Assembly (NCBI GenBank): GCA_040880125.1
Contig: JBBDJB010000053.1
Span: 4,206-68,205 of the forward strand
Source of the DNA: JBBDJB01 sp040880125
Lineage (GTDB): Bacteria > Planctomycetota > Planctomycetia > Pirellulales > JBBDJB01
Length of the DNA stretch: 64,000 nt
Direction of reading: 5' to 3'
The position numbers and the translations under genes are program-made. Each line of letters opens with the position of its first letter. The stretch's first letter is position 1. Under the pieces are notes generated by a model. It worked only from the letters and a program-made list of their open reading frames with translations, was not told the DNA's origin and made no database searches. Positions 1-9,084 of this stretch are shown piece by piece.

Positions 1-672
1 CCGCAGTCGGATTGGCCGCCACAGTCGGTGCTCACCGGCTTTCCGATCTGGGATCGTAGTGAGACGACGCAGCCCCCGCATGAACTGAGCCAGTGGCTTG
101 AGAAGCACGAGCGGCCAATCGTCTTTACCCCGGGCACCGGCAACCGGCACGCGATTCGATTCTTTCAAGCGGCGGTCGAAGCGTGCCACCGGCTGGGGCG
201 TCCGGGGATTCTGCTGACGCCGTATCGCTACCAGGCGCCGGCAACGCTGCCGTCGAGCGTCATGTGCGCGCCGTACGTGCCGTTTCGGTATCTGTTGCCG
301 CGGGCCGCGGCCCTGGTACATCACGCGGGCATCGGAACGACGGCGCAAGGACTGATGGCAGGCATCCCGCAGGTCGTCATGCCGATGACCTTCAGCCAGC
401 CGGACGACGCCTCGCGACTGGTGCGGCATGGCGTCGCCGCCTCGCTCAGCCCGCGGAGATTCCGCGGAGCGCGGCTCGCGCGCTTGCTCAATAGCCTCTT
501 GAATTCACCCGAGGTAGCCCGGCGCTGTCGCGCATTGGCCGATCGAATTGACGGCGAGCAACCGCTGGTGCAAACGTCCGATTTGCTAGAACAATTGATC
601 GGCAGCGATGTCGGGGTGACAGAGGGCATGGCCTCCGAAGCTAACGAAAGAGCGGCATATTGCACCGGTTAA
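1..672 (+). CDS. GT1/MGT-type glycosyltransferase, 3' end
   Basis: This is the C-terminal, nucleotide-sugar-binding half of a UGT-like glycosyltransferase, which moves a sugar from a UDP/dTDP-sugar to a lipid or small-molecule acceptor. The frame is open from the first base and the GTG at 28 lies inside a conserved stretch (PPQSVLTGFPIWD), so it is not the start; the N-terminal domain lies outside the window. The family signature HHAGIGTTAQGLMAGIP, followed by QVVMPMTFSQPDDASRL, is the donor-binding motif. The usual DQ after the signature is replaced by PDD. The next gene makes aminosugar-type donors, so a role in glycolipid or envelope glycan synthesis is inferred; the acceptor cannot be read from the sequence. 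Confidence 0.82.
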   Translation, partial: PQSDWPPQSVLTGFPIWDRSETTQPPHELSQWLEKHERPIVFTPGTGNRHAIRFFQAAVEACHRLGRPGILLTPYRYQAPATLPSSVMCAPYVPFRYLLPRAAALVHHAGIGTTAQGLMAGIPQVVMPMTFSQPDDASRLVRHGVAASLSPRRFRGARLARLLNSLLNSPEVARRCRALADRIDGEQPLVQTSDLLEQLIGSDVGVTEGMASEANERAAYCTG

Positions 673-779
673 TCGACCCGGCGGACGACCGGCATCCTGA
701 CCGGCAGTGAGGTACGTTTACGTAGTGCCTCGCATCTACTCCCGCGGACTTCGCAGCCCACGGCGGACAGGCGGAAGAC

Positions 780-1982
780 GTGCCTCAAACGAAAACCTTT
801 GACGAACTAGCCGTGTTCGGCGGCACACCGCGATTCAGTCGCACGCTGCACGTGGGCCGACCGAATATCGCCGACGTGGATGGCTTCTATCTACGCCTGC
901 ACGACGCGCTACAGCGAAGATGGCTGACCAACGACGGCCGGTATGTCCGGCAACTCGAAGAGCAGATCGCTTCGCATGTGGGTGCCCGGCACGCGATCGC
1001 CGTGTGCAATGCCACGCTAGGGCTGCAATTGGTGGCCAAAGCAGCCGGCTTGACGGGCGAGGTAATCGTCCCGTCCTTCACCTTCATCGCCACCGCACAT
1101 GCCTTTTCGTGGATAGGGTTGAAGCCCGTATTCGCGGACGTGGCCCCGGGTTCGCACAATATCGACCCCGCGCACGCGGAAAGCCTGATTACGCCGCGCA
1201 CCAGCGCCATCGCCGGCGTTCATCTGTGGGGTCAGCCCTGCGATGTAGAGGCCCTCTCGGCGATCGCCCGGCTGCACGGCTTGGCTCTGCTGTTCGATGC
1301 GGCCCATGCACTGGGCGCTTCGCACGGCGGCCGAATGATCGGCGGCTACGGCCTGGCCGAGGTGTTCAGCCTGCACGCGACGAAGTTCGTCAACGCGCTG
1401 GAGGGCGGGGTGATCTGCACCGGCGACGACGCCCTGGCGGATCGATTGCGGCAGATGCGCGACTTCGGGTACGACGATCGCGACGAGATCGTGTCGGTCG
1501 GCATCAACGCAAAGATGGACGAAGCCTCCGCCGCGATGGGTGTCGGGAATATGGATTGTATAGAGGAGTTGATCGGCGTGAATCGTCGCAACTGGCTTGC
1601 TTACGAGCGTGGGCTACAAGATGTGCCGGGCGTGCGACTCCGAACCTTCGATCGAAACGAGCGGAACAACTACCAGTACATCGTGCTGGAGGTCGACCCG
1701 GCGGAGACCGGAATCAGCCGCGATGTTTTGCTGGCCATCCTCGAGGCCGAGAACGTCTCCGCACGGCGCTACTTCTACCCGGGAGTGCACCGCTGCCAGC
1801 CGTATGCCGCGGACAGGGCGACTTCGCTTCCGGTAACGGAGCGGCTCGTCGAGCGCGTCATGCAATTGCCTACGGGCACAGACGTCAGCGAGGAGGAGGC
1901 GACTCGCCTGGCGGCTCTGGTGAGCGAGATCGTTCAGAACGGGCCGGAGATTCAGCGCCGTCTGGCGGGACCGAATGCCTGA
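780..1982 (+). CDS. DegT/DnrJ/EryC1/StrS aminotransferase
   Basis: This PLP-dependent sugar aminotransferase converts a keto-sugar nucleotide, probably a dTDP- or UDP-4-keto-6-deoxyhexose, to the amino sugar. At 400 residues it has the usual family length. The internal-aldimine lysine is K202 in SLHATKFVNALEGG, and the pyridine-nitrogen aspartate is in LFDAAHALGASHGG. PSFTFIATAHAFSWIGLKPVFAD is the classical fold-type I cofactor region. The start is GTG, preceded by GGCGGAAGAC, an acceptable ribosome-binding site. It follows the GT1 fragment on the same strand after 107 bp, consistent with a small glycan-modification locus. The exact sugar substrate is not determined. Confidence 0.88.
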   Translation: MPQTKTFDELAVFGGTPRFSRTLHVGRPNIADVDGFYLRLHDALQRRWLTNDGRYVRQLEEQIASHVGARHAIAVCNATLGLQLVAKAAGLTGEVIVPSFTFIATAHAFSWIGLKPVFADVAPGSHNIDPAHAESLITPRTSAIAGVHLWGQPCDVEALSAIARLHGLALLFDAAHALGASHGGRMIGGYGLAEVFSLHATKFVNALEGGVICTGDDALADRLRQMRDFGYDDRDEIVSVGINAKMDEASAAMGVGNMDCIEELIGVNRRNWLAYERGLQDVPGVRLRTFDRNERNNYQYIVLEVDPAETGISRDVLLAILEAENVSARRYFYPGVHRCQPYAADRATSLPVTERLVERVMQLPTGTDVSEEEATRLAALVSEIVQNGPEIQRRLAGPNA

Positions 1983-2008
1983 TGGGTCGGGCCTAAATGC
2001 ACCCGCGA

Positions 2009-2212
2009 TCTGAATTCTCACGAGTTTAGCTACGGGGAACCTGGGTGCCACCCTCGTACTCCCTCTCCCTCTGGGAGAGGGCCGGGGAGAGGGCTTTCCA
2101 AGCCGCATGTCAATCACAGTGGCCAGCAGTCTGAACTCCCACGAGTCTCCCACGAGTTCGGCTACGGGAAATGTCTGTCTGATCTCTCACGAGTTCGCCT
2201 ACGGGAACCTTT
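2009..2212. repeat. Hairpin-repeat cluster in convergent gap (modules C', A, C)
   Basis: The gap between the convergent aminotransferase and GT2 genes consists almost wholly of hairpin repeats. A degenerate C'-type unit (gaattctcacgagttt) lies near 2011. A family-A unit at 2057-2093 has 9-bp arms ccctctccc/gggagaggg plus a second downstream ggggagaggg. C-type units (gaactc/gagttc) lie near 2131-2160 and 2180-2212. The same units recur in other gaps of this window. No open frame with coding character is present. Confidence 0.7.
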
Positions 2213-2223
2213 GATTCCACGGG

Positions 2224-3489
2224 TTAGATTGAGACGGTCGCTTCGGCTTCCTGCGGCGCGGCCATGTACGGCCGGTCCTCGACAAGCCGGATCGCGTACG
2301 GCCCGTCCACTTCGTAGGTGGCCCGGCGCCACACAAACCGCCGCACTCGAAGTGCCCTGATTTGCACGATTGCCGAAATCCCATGGGCCGCGATGAACGC
2401 CGCCGCCAGTCGCCAGGCGGTGCGAGCATCGATCCAGCGCGTCGCTTCTCCCCGGGCACGAATAATTCGCCGCATACCCCACTCCATGCCGACGAGCATG
2501 GCGGCCATCATCGCCAGGTAGAACGCCAGGCCGGCGGCCACCCAGCCGGCGCCGGTCCAATTCCCTTGTACCATCATCCACGGCGCTGCCACTACGGCCG
2601 ATGCCAATAGGACCGGCGTCGACACACCGTGTATCACGACCGCCGGCCAGAAGACATGATACAGCCGCACGGCGAGCAGTTGCCGGCGGGCCCAATCCAT
2701 AAAACCGCCCAAGTCGCACGTCTCGCGATTGACCATGATCAGCGACAACACTCGCTCGACGCGCAACCCGTGCCGTCGCAGCACGCCTGAGAGCATGCTG
2801 TCCTCGCAGTAAGCCTGGCTCCAACGCGACAGCACGTCCGTTTCGCGCAGCACGCTGCGCTGGATGGCCAGCGTGCCCCCCCACGCGATGCGATACCAGT
2901 ACATCTGCGTATTGGCGGCGACGTTCCACAAATAGCGAGTCAGGGCACCCCACGTCGGACGCGCCGGCATGTACCACCGCGTACCGGTTGTGGCGCCGAT
3001 CCGATTGTCGGCCAGCGGCGCGATAAGCTCCAGCAGCCAAGTCCGATGCGCGATCGTGTCGGCATCCAGCAACGCCACGACCTCGTATCGGGAGTCGAGA
3101 CCGTCGATCGCTTGCAGGACGCTGCTGCATTTCAGGCTGCAGGTCGTGCGCCGCTGCGTTAGGGGCTCGATCACGATCGAAACCGGTCCTCCGGCGTGCT
3201 CCGCCGCCACGCGCTGGGCAAGCTGCCACGCCGGATCGTCTGGGTGATCGACGACGATGTGCAGGTCGTAGTCCGGATAGTCCTGATCGAGGATCGCCCG
3301 CAGGCAATTCTCCAGATAAGGATCAGCGCCGCGCAAGCAGAGGATCACCGCAGCCGGCGGGCACTCGATGGTGTCCAGCCTGGCCGGTCGCCAGCGGCAC
3401 AGCGCCGCGATGAAGCCCCAGACCAGGGGCACCTGGATCATGGCCGAACCCACCAGCAGCCAGAAGATCACCATTGCCAGCGTCGGCAT
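2224..3489 (-). CDS. Family 2 (ceramide-glucosyltransferase-like) membrane glycosyltransferase
   Basis: This is a 421-residue inverting GT2 enzyme anchored in the inner membrane. A transmembrane helix at about residues 4-30 is followed by the catalytic domain. The metal/nucleotide-binding motif is ALLDADT (DAD at 142-144), YCEDSMLSG supplies the acidic ED pair, and QLLAVRLY stands where processive relatives have QxxRW. Two to three hydrophobic helices lie at about 285-345. The start has a good site (AAGGGAAGCGACA before ATG). It begins 18 bp after the condensation-domain gene and so is probably co-transcribed with it. The overall plan resembles ceramide glucosyltransferases or HpnI-like enzymes; the acceptor is unknown. 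Confidence 0.82.
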   Translation of the reverse strand: MPTLAMVIFWLLVGSAMIQVPLVWGFIAALCRWRPARLDTIECPPAAVILCLRGADPYLENCLRAILDQDYPDYDLHIVVDHPDDPAWQLAQRVAAEHAGGPVSIVIEPLTQRRTTCSLKCSSVLQAIDGLDSRYEVVALLDADTIAHRTWLLELIAPLADNRIGATTGTRWYMPARPTWGALTRYLWNVAANTQMYWYRIAWGGTLAIQRSVLRETDVLSRWSQAYCEDSMLSGVLRRHGLRVERVLSLIMVNRETCDLGGFMDWARRQLLAVRLYHVFWPAVVIHGVSTPVLLASAVVAAPWMMVQGNWTGAGWVAAGLAFYLAMMAAMLVGMEWGMRRIIRARGEATRWIDARTAWRLAAAFIAAHGISAIVQIRALRVRRFVWRRATYEVDGPYAIRLVEDRPYMAAPQEAEATVSI

Positions 3490-3507
3490 TGTCGCTTCCC
3501 TTGGCCG

Positions 3508-4914
3508 CTAGACGGCCGAATGGATCGGGCTGCGGCGGGCGATGTTGCAGCGTATTTGCGCGAGGTAATCGCCGAGCAGTTCGCGGGCCGTTTCGACGTC
3601 GAGTAACGAGACGTCGTAGTGCAAGGTGACGTGAAGCCGCCCGGCGTCGCACCACACTGCCACCGCGGCCGCCGTGTGCGGGCGGATCGGCGCCAGCAGG
3701 TCCATGCCGGTGAGTGTGACGTCTCCCGCCACCAGTCGCCCGTCATCGCGCGCCAGTGGAAGCTTCGCCAGCGGCGAACCGAGGTTAGTCAATACGCACG
3801 TCGCTCGGCTGCTGTTTGTTTGGGCCATTCGGCGGATTCCGCCCGGGATCAACGCGGCGGCCTTTAGCGAAAGCACGAACGTCAGACCTAGGCGAAGCCG
3901 CTTGATCAGCCCCATCTCATCGTGGACGCTTTGCAGCAGGGCCGCCCCGTCCGCCATTTCCGGCGGCTGTCGATCCAAAAAGACCATGCTGGTGATGTTG
4001 GCGGCCGGCAGTCGGCGATCGGCGGCCGTGCGGAGATTTATCGGGATCGCCAACCGGACCCAATCGCTTTCCTCCGGGGAACGGTTGCGCTCGCGCCACG
4101 TCTGCAGTGCCAAAAAAAGGTCGCGGACGAGCAGGTCATTGGTCGTGACACCATTGCGGACCGCCGCCTCGCGAACAGCATCACTTTCCTCGACCTCCAG
4201 CGCCGCTGTGACGGCCCCGGGATACATGACCGACAGTTCTTCAGGCACCGGATCGGTCGGAGCGGCGAGCGAGACTGGCTTGCGCATTAAAAACTGCATC
4301 ACGCCGAGCAGCCCCACCAACTGCTGCGGCGCCGCCCGAAGCAGCTTCCGGGGTGTCATGCCGAATTTGCCGCGATTGCGAAGCCGCTGCGGGTTGAGCC
4401 GGTGCAGGCGAGGCTCGCGAGGCAGGTCGCTGCTCAGTGCGTCGTAGCTGACGAGCAGGTCGTTGATGAATCGAAAGGCCCCGACGCCGTCGCAGCAGGC
4501 ATGGTGAAACTGCAGTACCAGGTCGCTCCGCTCGGCATCGACAACCACACGGATCCGCAAGCCGGTCTCGCGCGACAGGTCGATCGGAGTGGCCGTGGGC
4601 AGCGCAGCTTCCGCCCGCCCGTTGGCCAACCGCCCGTTGCCCCACTTGATCGCGGGACGCTCGCGTGATGGCCTCCAGACCAGCCGCCATCCACGCCGCT
4701 GGACGTGCGACGCCAGCAACGGATGCCGGCCGAGGCAGAGGGCGACGGCTCGTTCCAATGCGTCGCGTTGCAATACGCCTTCGAACCGCAGCCGCGCAAA
4801 GAAGTTCATCGGGTAGGCGGGTCGCTCGTCCAGCAGCATGTACTGCTCGAACGGCACCAGCGGCAAGGGAAAGGGCATCGCAGAAGGCCTCCCATATTTC
4901 CCGATTTGGTTCAT
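3508..4914 (-). CDS. Condensation-domain / WS-DGAT-like acyltransferase
   Basis: This 468-residue protein has the chloramphenicol-acetyltransferase-like fold used by NRPS condensation domains, wax-ester synthases and PapA-type acyltransferases. The catalytic motif HHACCDG (HHxxxDG) is intact at residues 137-143. The N-terminal half matches the family pattern (LERAVALCLGRHPLLASHVQ) and the C-terminal half has the usual second lobe (RLAIPINLRTAADRRLPAANITS). It stands alone, without carrier or adenylation domains, so it probably uses an acyl-CoA or acyl-ACP. Its ATG overlaps the stop of the stress protein by ATGA (4911-4914), so the two are translationally coupled. The GT2 follows after 18 bp; formation of an acylated glycolipid is inferred. 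Confidence 0.75.
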   Translation of the reverse strand: MNQIGKYGRPSAMPFPLPLVPFEQYMLLDERPAYPMNFFARLRFEGVLQRDALERAVALCLGRHPLLASHVQRRGWRLVWRPSRERPAIKWGNGRLANGRAEAALPTATPIDLSRETGLRIRVVVDAERSDLVLQFHHACCDGVGAFRFINDLLVSYDALSSDLPREPRLHRLNPQRLRNRGKFGMTPRKLLRAAPQQLVGLLGVMQFLMRKPVSLAAPTDPVPEELSVMYPGAVTAALEVEESDAVREAAVRNGVTTNDLLVRDLFLALQTWRERNRSPEESDWVRLAIPINLRTAADRRLPAANITSMVFLDRQPPEMADGAALLQSVHDEMGLIKRLRLGLTFVLSLKAAALIPGGIRRMAQTNSSRATCVLTNLGSPLAKLPLARDDGRLVAGDVTLTGMDLLAPIRPHTAAAVAVWCDAGRLHVTLHYDVSLLDVETARELLGDYLAQIRCNIARRSPIHSAV

Positions 4915-5738
4915 TGGGCGAGAAACAGCGACCGCTGCGAATAACGCATAACGTGCAGGGCGGTCTCGCCGAACAGCCGCCGTCGCAGCAGGCTCTTCGC
5001 ACTGTTTCCCACGACAATCACGTCGGCGTCAAGCTCGTCCGCCTCTTCCAGTAGACCATCGCAAGGCGAGCCGCTGCAATGTTCCAGTTCGGCCTTGATG
5101 CCATGGGCTTGAAAGTAAGCGCCCGCATCGACCAGGAGTCGCCCCGCCGCGGCTTCATCTTCCTGAAAGTTGACTACCCGGACGCGAGAACTAGCCCATA
5201 GGCCGAGCTGTACGAAGCGCTTCATGGTCTTGGCGGACTCCATCGAGCCGCTATAGCCAACGAGGATCCGCTCAATCGGCCGCGGCTGCAAGGAGACCGC
5301 CAGGATCGGCCGCACGCCGCTGTGCACGAGCTCGACCAGCGTGTCGGACGGATCGTCCACCACGCCATGCTCGAACAGCGTCTTCAGCCCGCAGATGATC
5401 AGGTCGTGATAGCGGGCTTCGCTGATCATGCAGGCCAGCGGATCGCCCTGTTCGATCAGCATCCGATGCGCAACGCCCGCGGCCGCGGCGGCCGATTCGA
5501 ACTGCTGCGAGACGGTGTCGATGATCCGCTGGGCTTCCTGCAGCCGATGCTCGCGGAGTTCCTTGGCGGCTTCGCCCGCACCGAGCGGAACCGAGCCGAC
5601 GTTGCCTAACCGCTGAACGTCGTACAGCGTGACGCCGGTCAACTCCGCGCCGTGTTCGCGTGCCAACTCGATAGCGGACCGCGTCGCAGCCGCCGCATAT
5701 TCGACGTCTCCCAGTCCGACGAGAATTCGCTTGAGCAT
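4911..5738 (-). CDS. Tandem-domain universal stress protein
   Basis: This 275-residue protein has two UspA domains, about residues 1-140 (MLKRILVGLGDVEYAAAATR) and 141-275 (RILVGYSGSMESAKTM). The second domain ends with DVIVVGNSAKSLLRRRLFG, close to the ATP-binding G-2x-G-9x-G(S/T) signature. I chose the ATG at 5738 because GAGGTGGGAACG precedes it and the Usp domain begins there; the open frame extends 70 codons further but shows no conservation pattern. The stop overlaps the acyltransferase start by 4 nt. Such proteins bind nucleotides and respond to stress; the target is unknown. It may be co-regulated with the upstream cation ATPase gene 216 bp away. Confidence 0.85.
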   Translation of the reverse strand: MLKRILVGLGDVEYAAAATRSAIELAREHGAELTGVTLYDVQRLGNVGSVPLGAGEAAKELREHRLQEAQRIIDTVSQQFESAAAAAGVAHRMLIEQGDPLACMISEARYHDLIICGLKTLFEHGVVDDPSDTLVELVHSGVRPILAVSLQPRPIERILVGYSGSMESAKTMKRFVQLGLWASSRVRVVNFQEDEAAAGRLLVDAGAYFQAHGIKAELEHCSGSPCDGLLEEADELDADVIVVGNSAKSLLRRRLFGETALHVMRYSQRSLFLAQ

Positions 5739-5954
5739 CGTTCCCACCTCACCCCCGGGCGCGACTCGGCCGTCCATACTTAAGACGTGTACACCGTCCG
5801 CCCGATTGGAAAGTTTACCGCGCCGATGGGCCATTCGCTCGTGAAGGGCCCCACATCTTTGCCGGAAGGTTAACCACGGGGTTATGCGGAACGTCGCGGC
5901 TGTTCCGGTCGTGAGCCCGGGACTCTTTACCCACCGAGAGCCGTCCACGCACGA

Positions 5955-8852
5955 CTACGAGTTAGTACCGGTTTTCGCCGGCGTCGATTCTTCTTTCTCC
6001 TCGTTCGCCACACGCGGCGCCCGCCAGCGCCGGACGAGCTTCACCAGCTCGACCGTCCAAAATACGAAGCTACCCAGCGCCACGCACAGCCCGAGCTGCG
6101 CGGCGGAGAGCGGCACCGTGCTGAAGATCGATTGCATAAACGGCACGTACACGGCGATGAGTTGGAGCGCTGTGGTCAATACGACTGCCCCCAACATCGC
6201 CGGGTTCGAAAATGGACCGATGCGAAAGAACGAATCGACCTGCGACCGGACGGTCAGCGCCAGGGCCATTTGGGCAAACGTAAGGGTCGTAAAGATCATC
6301 GTCTGCCAGACTTGGTCGTCTGGAGAATAGAAATAGTACCCCAGCCCCAGCGACGAGATGCCCGTCACCAGACCGATCCAGAGGATGTCGATGCCCACGC
6401 CACGGGAAAAGATACTCTCATCGGCCGGAAATGGCAGTCTCCGCATCACTCCGCGCTCGGCCGGCTCCAACCCGAGCGCGAGGGCCGGAGGCCCATCGGT
6501 CACCAGGTTGATCCACAGGATCTGCAGCGGCAACAGCGGCAGCGGCATGCCTAAAAACGGTGCCAACAGCATCACCAAGATTTCGCCGGCGTTGGCGCTG
6601 AGTAGATACTTGATGAACTTGCGGATGTTGTCGAAAATCATGCGGCCTTCTTCGATGGCGGCCACGATCGTGGCGAAGTTGTCGTCGCGCAGCACCATGT
6701 CGGCGGCCTCTTTCGAGACGTCCGTGCCGGTAATGCCCATCGCCACGCCAATGTCCGCCTGCCGCAGGGCCGGTGCGTCGTTCACTCCGTCGCCGGTCAT
6801 CGCCACGACCTGCCCCTGTTTTTGAAGCGCCTTTACGAGGCTGAGCTTGTGCTTCGGGGACACTCGGGCGTAGACGGAGCATGTGTTCACAAGCTCATCC
6901 AGTTGGTTCTCGTCAAGCGCGTCGAGCTGCTGCCCTGTGACGACGCCCCCTTCGACGTCGATGCCCAACTCCGCGGCGATGTGCCGGCCCGTCAGCGGAT
7001 GGTCCCCCGTGATCATCATCGGCCGTACGCCCGCCGTGCGGCAGGTGGCGACGGCGTCGCGGACTTCGGACCGTGGCGGGTCGATCATGCCGAACAGACC
7101 CACGATAACCAGCTCCTGCTCGGTCGGCTGGGGCGTTTCACCGTTCGGCGCTACATCGACGCGGTACGCCAGGCCCAGCACTCGCATGCCCTGATCGGCC
7201 AGCCGCTCATGAGCCTGGTCAATTCTGTTTCGCCAGGGCTCATCGAGAGGAACAGTCCCCTCGCCGGTCAAAACCCGATTGCCAATCTCCAGCAGGCTGT
7301 CCACCGCACCCTTGGTAAAGGAGACGAACACCGGCCCATCGCTCCGCTGCCCGTCGCTCTGCTGCCCGTCGTGAGGCTGCCCGTCGTGAGGCTGCCCGTC
7401 GTGAGGCTGCCCGTCGTGAGGCTGCCCCTCGAGCGGCAGTGCCTTCAGCCACTCGGGCCGATCCCCGCGGCCATCGGAGAGACGATGTACCGTGGTCATC
7501 CGCTTACGGACCGCTTCGAATGGCAGCTCCGCGACGCGAGGAGTCTCTTTCTCCAGTAACGCCTTGGACAGCCCGACCCGATCGGCGGCGACGACTAGCG
7601 CGCCTTCGGTCGAATCGCCGACGATGCGCTGGCCGTGTTCATCACTCTCCAAGATGGCATCATTGCACAGGGCGCCGCCGACCAGCAGGAGGCTCATCAA
7701 GGGATGTTCCTCCGGCACCAGGCTATTGTGCCCGGCATCCGCGGACGAACCCGGCGTCTCCAAATCGATCCGCTCGCCGGCCACTTCCAGCACGGTGACC
7801 GTCATTTCGTTCCGCGTCAGGGTGCCGGTCTTATCGGAGCAGATGGTGGTCACCGAGCCGAGCGTCTCCACCGCCGGAAGCTTGCGAATCAGCGCGTTGC
7901 GACGCAGCATCCGCTGTGCGCCCAGTGCCAGGGCGATCGTCACCACCGCCGGCAATCCCTCGGGCACGGCGGCTACCGCCAGGCTGACGGCCGTCAAAAA
8001 CATCAGCTTCAGATCCTCGGACCGCGCCAGCCCGAGAATAAAGATCACCGCCACGATCGCCAGCGCTATGGCCGCCAGCACCTTTCCCAAATGGTCAAGG
8101 CGCTGCTGCAGAGGCGTGGTCTCCTTGACCACCTGTTGAATCATCGTGGCGATGGCGCCCAGTTCCGTCTGCATGCCGGTAGCGGTAACGATCATCAGGC
8201 CTCGCCCGTAGGCGACCGATGTGCCCATGTAGGCCATGTTGCGGCGCTCGGCGAGCGGAGGATCGCCATCAAGCGCGGCGGCATCTTTATCCACTGACTG
8301 CGATTCCCCGGTCAGCGGGGCTTCCTCGACGCGCAGATTCGCCGCGTCGCTCAATCGCCCGTCTGCAGGCACCAGCGTGCCCGCCTCCAGCAGAACCACG
8401 TCGCCCGGCACGATCTCATCCGCTCCGATTTCTTGGACATGTCCTCCCCGGCGAACTTTGACGTGCGGGACACTCAGCTTCCGCAGTGCGGCGATGGCCC
8501 GTTCGGCGCGGTACTCCTGGCGAAAGCCCAGCAGGGCGTTGAGTGCCACGATCGCGAGGATGGCGACCGCATCGGTGAAATCCCCCAGCGCGGCGGAGAC
8601 GACCGCCGCGACGATCAAGATCACCACCAGCGTACTGGTGACTTGTTCCCACAAAATCTGCCAGGGAGACGTCAGCCCCTGTTCTTTCAGCGCGTTGGGG
8701 CCGTACTGAGCGAGCCGCTTCGCGGCTTCCTCGGACCCGAGCCCTTGCTGAATATCGACATCCAACTCCTGGGCGACCTGTTCGTCCGAGAGCCGATACC
8801 AGGCAGTCCCGCTGCGCTGGTCGCGCTGCTGCTGGTCGGCGGTCTCGGTCAT
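5955..8852 (-). CDS. P-type cation ATPase, P2A (Ca2+/PacL) type
   Basis: This 965-residue integral membrane pump couples ATP hydrolysis to cation export, probably Ca2+ or Mn2+. Domains in order are a cation-ATPase N-terminal domain (1-90), an actuator domain with LTGES, the phosphorylation motif DKTGTLTRNEMT, the N domain with KGAVDSLLEI, the hinge TGDGVNDAPALRQADIG, and a C-terminal transmembrane domain. The transmembrane PEGLPAVV and the C-terminal NLVTDGPPALALG fit the P2 class. The N domain carries an insertion of repeated GQPHD pentapeptides encoded at about 7336-7434, absent from ordinary family members as I know them. A diadenylate cyclase-like gene lies divergently upstream. Ion specificity is inferred only. 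Confidence 0.93.
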   Translation of the reverse strand: MTETADQQQRDQRSGTAWYRLSDEQVAQELDVDIQQGLGSEEAAKRLAQYGPNALKEQGLTSPWQILWEQVTSTLVVILIVAAVVSAALGDFTDAVAILAIVALNALLGFRQEYRAERAIAALRKLSVPHVKVRRGGHVQEIGADEIVPGDVVLLEAGTLVPADGRLSDAANLRVEEAPLTGESQSVDKDAAALDGDPPLAERRNMAYMGTSVAYGRGLMIVTATGMQTELGAIATMIQQVVKETTPLQQRLDHLGKVLAAIALAIVAVIFILGLARSEDLKLMFLTAVSLAVAAVPEGLPAVVTIALALGAQRMLRRNALIRKLPAVETLGSVTTICSDKTGTLTRNEMTVTVLEVAGERIDLETPGSSADAGHNSLVPEEHPLMSLLLVGGALCNDAILESDEHGQRIVGDSTEGALVVAADRVGLSKALLEKETPRVAELPFEAVRKRMTTVHRLSDGRGDRPEWLKALPLEGQPHDGQPHDGQPHDGQPHDGQQSDGQRSDGPVFVSFTKGAVDSLLEIGNRVLTGEGTVPLDEPWRNRIDQAHERLADQGMRVLGLAYRVDVAPNGETPQPTEQELVIVGLFGMIDPPRSEVRDAVATCRTAGVRPMMITGDHPLTGRHIAAELGIDVEGGVVTGQQLDALDENQLDELVNTCSVYARVSPKHKLSLVKALQKQGQVVAMTGDGVNDAPALRQADIGVAMGITGTDVSKEAADMVLRDDNFATIVAAIEEGRMIFDNIRKFIKYLLSANAGEILVMLLAPFLGMPLPLLPLQILWINLVTDGPPALALGLEPAERGVMRRLPFPADESIFSRGVGIDILWIGLVTGISSLGLGYYFYSPDDQVWQTMIFTTLTFAQMALALTVRSQVDSFFRIGPFSNPAMLGAVVLTTALQLIAVYVPFMQSIFSTVPLSAAQLGLCVALGSFVFWTVELVKLVRRWRAPRVANEEKEESTPAKTGTNS
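7336..7434 (-). repeat. 15-bp in-frame tandem repeat inside the cation ATPase
   Basis: Four exact or near-exact copies of a 15-bp unit (cccgtcgtgaggctg on the plus strand) are followed by two diverged copies. They encode GQPHD repeats and then GQQSD and GQRSD. The unit length is a multiple of three, so copy-number change keeps the reading frame. The insert lies in a surface loop of the nucleotide-binding domain, between the KRMTTVHR and FVSFTKGAVD segments. Confidence 0.9.
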
Positions 8853-9084
8853 GGGTGACGGGGTTAAGGGCGGGCAGTATCGATGGGAAAGCCATCAGGC
8901 ACATCGCCAATCTTGACGCCAACAACGGAAACCCACAACCCGTGCGGCAAGCGAGCGCCGCGGCACCACGCTCACCGTTCGGTCGTGGTTGCCTGTGCGC
9001 CGGAAACCCACTACATTGCAGTAACCGGTGGCCGGCGGGCCACGGCTCTTTGTCGCGGCACCCCTGGTCTGTTAGTCAAGCGGG

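Noticed and set aside
7336..7434. Possible CRISPR-like array
   Set aside because: The repeats are contiguous 15-mers without spacers and code for GQPHD in frame; no cas gene is present.
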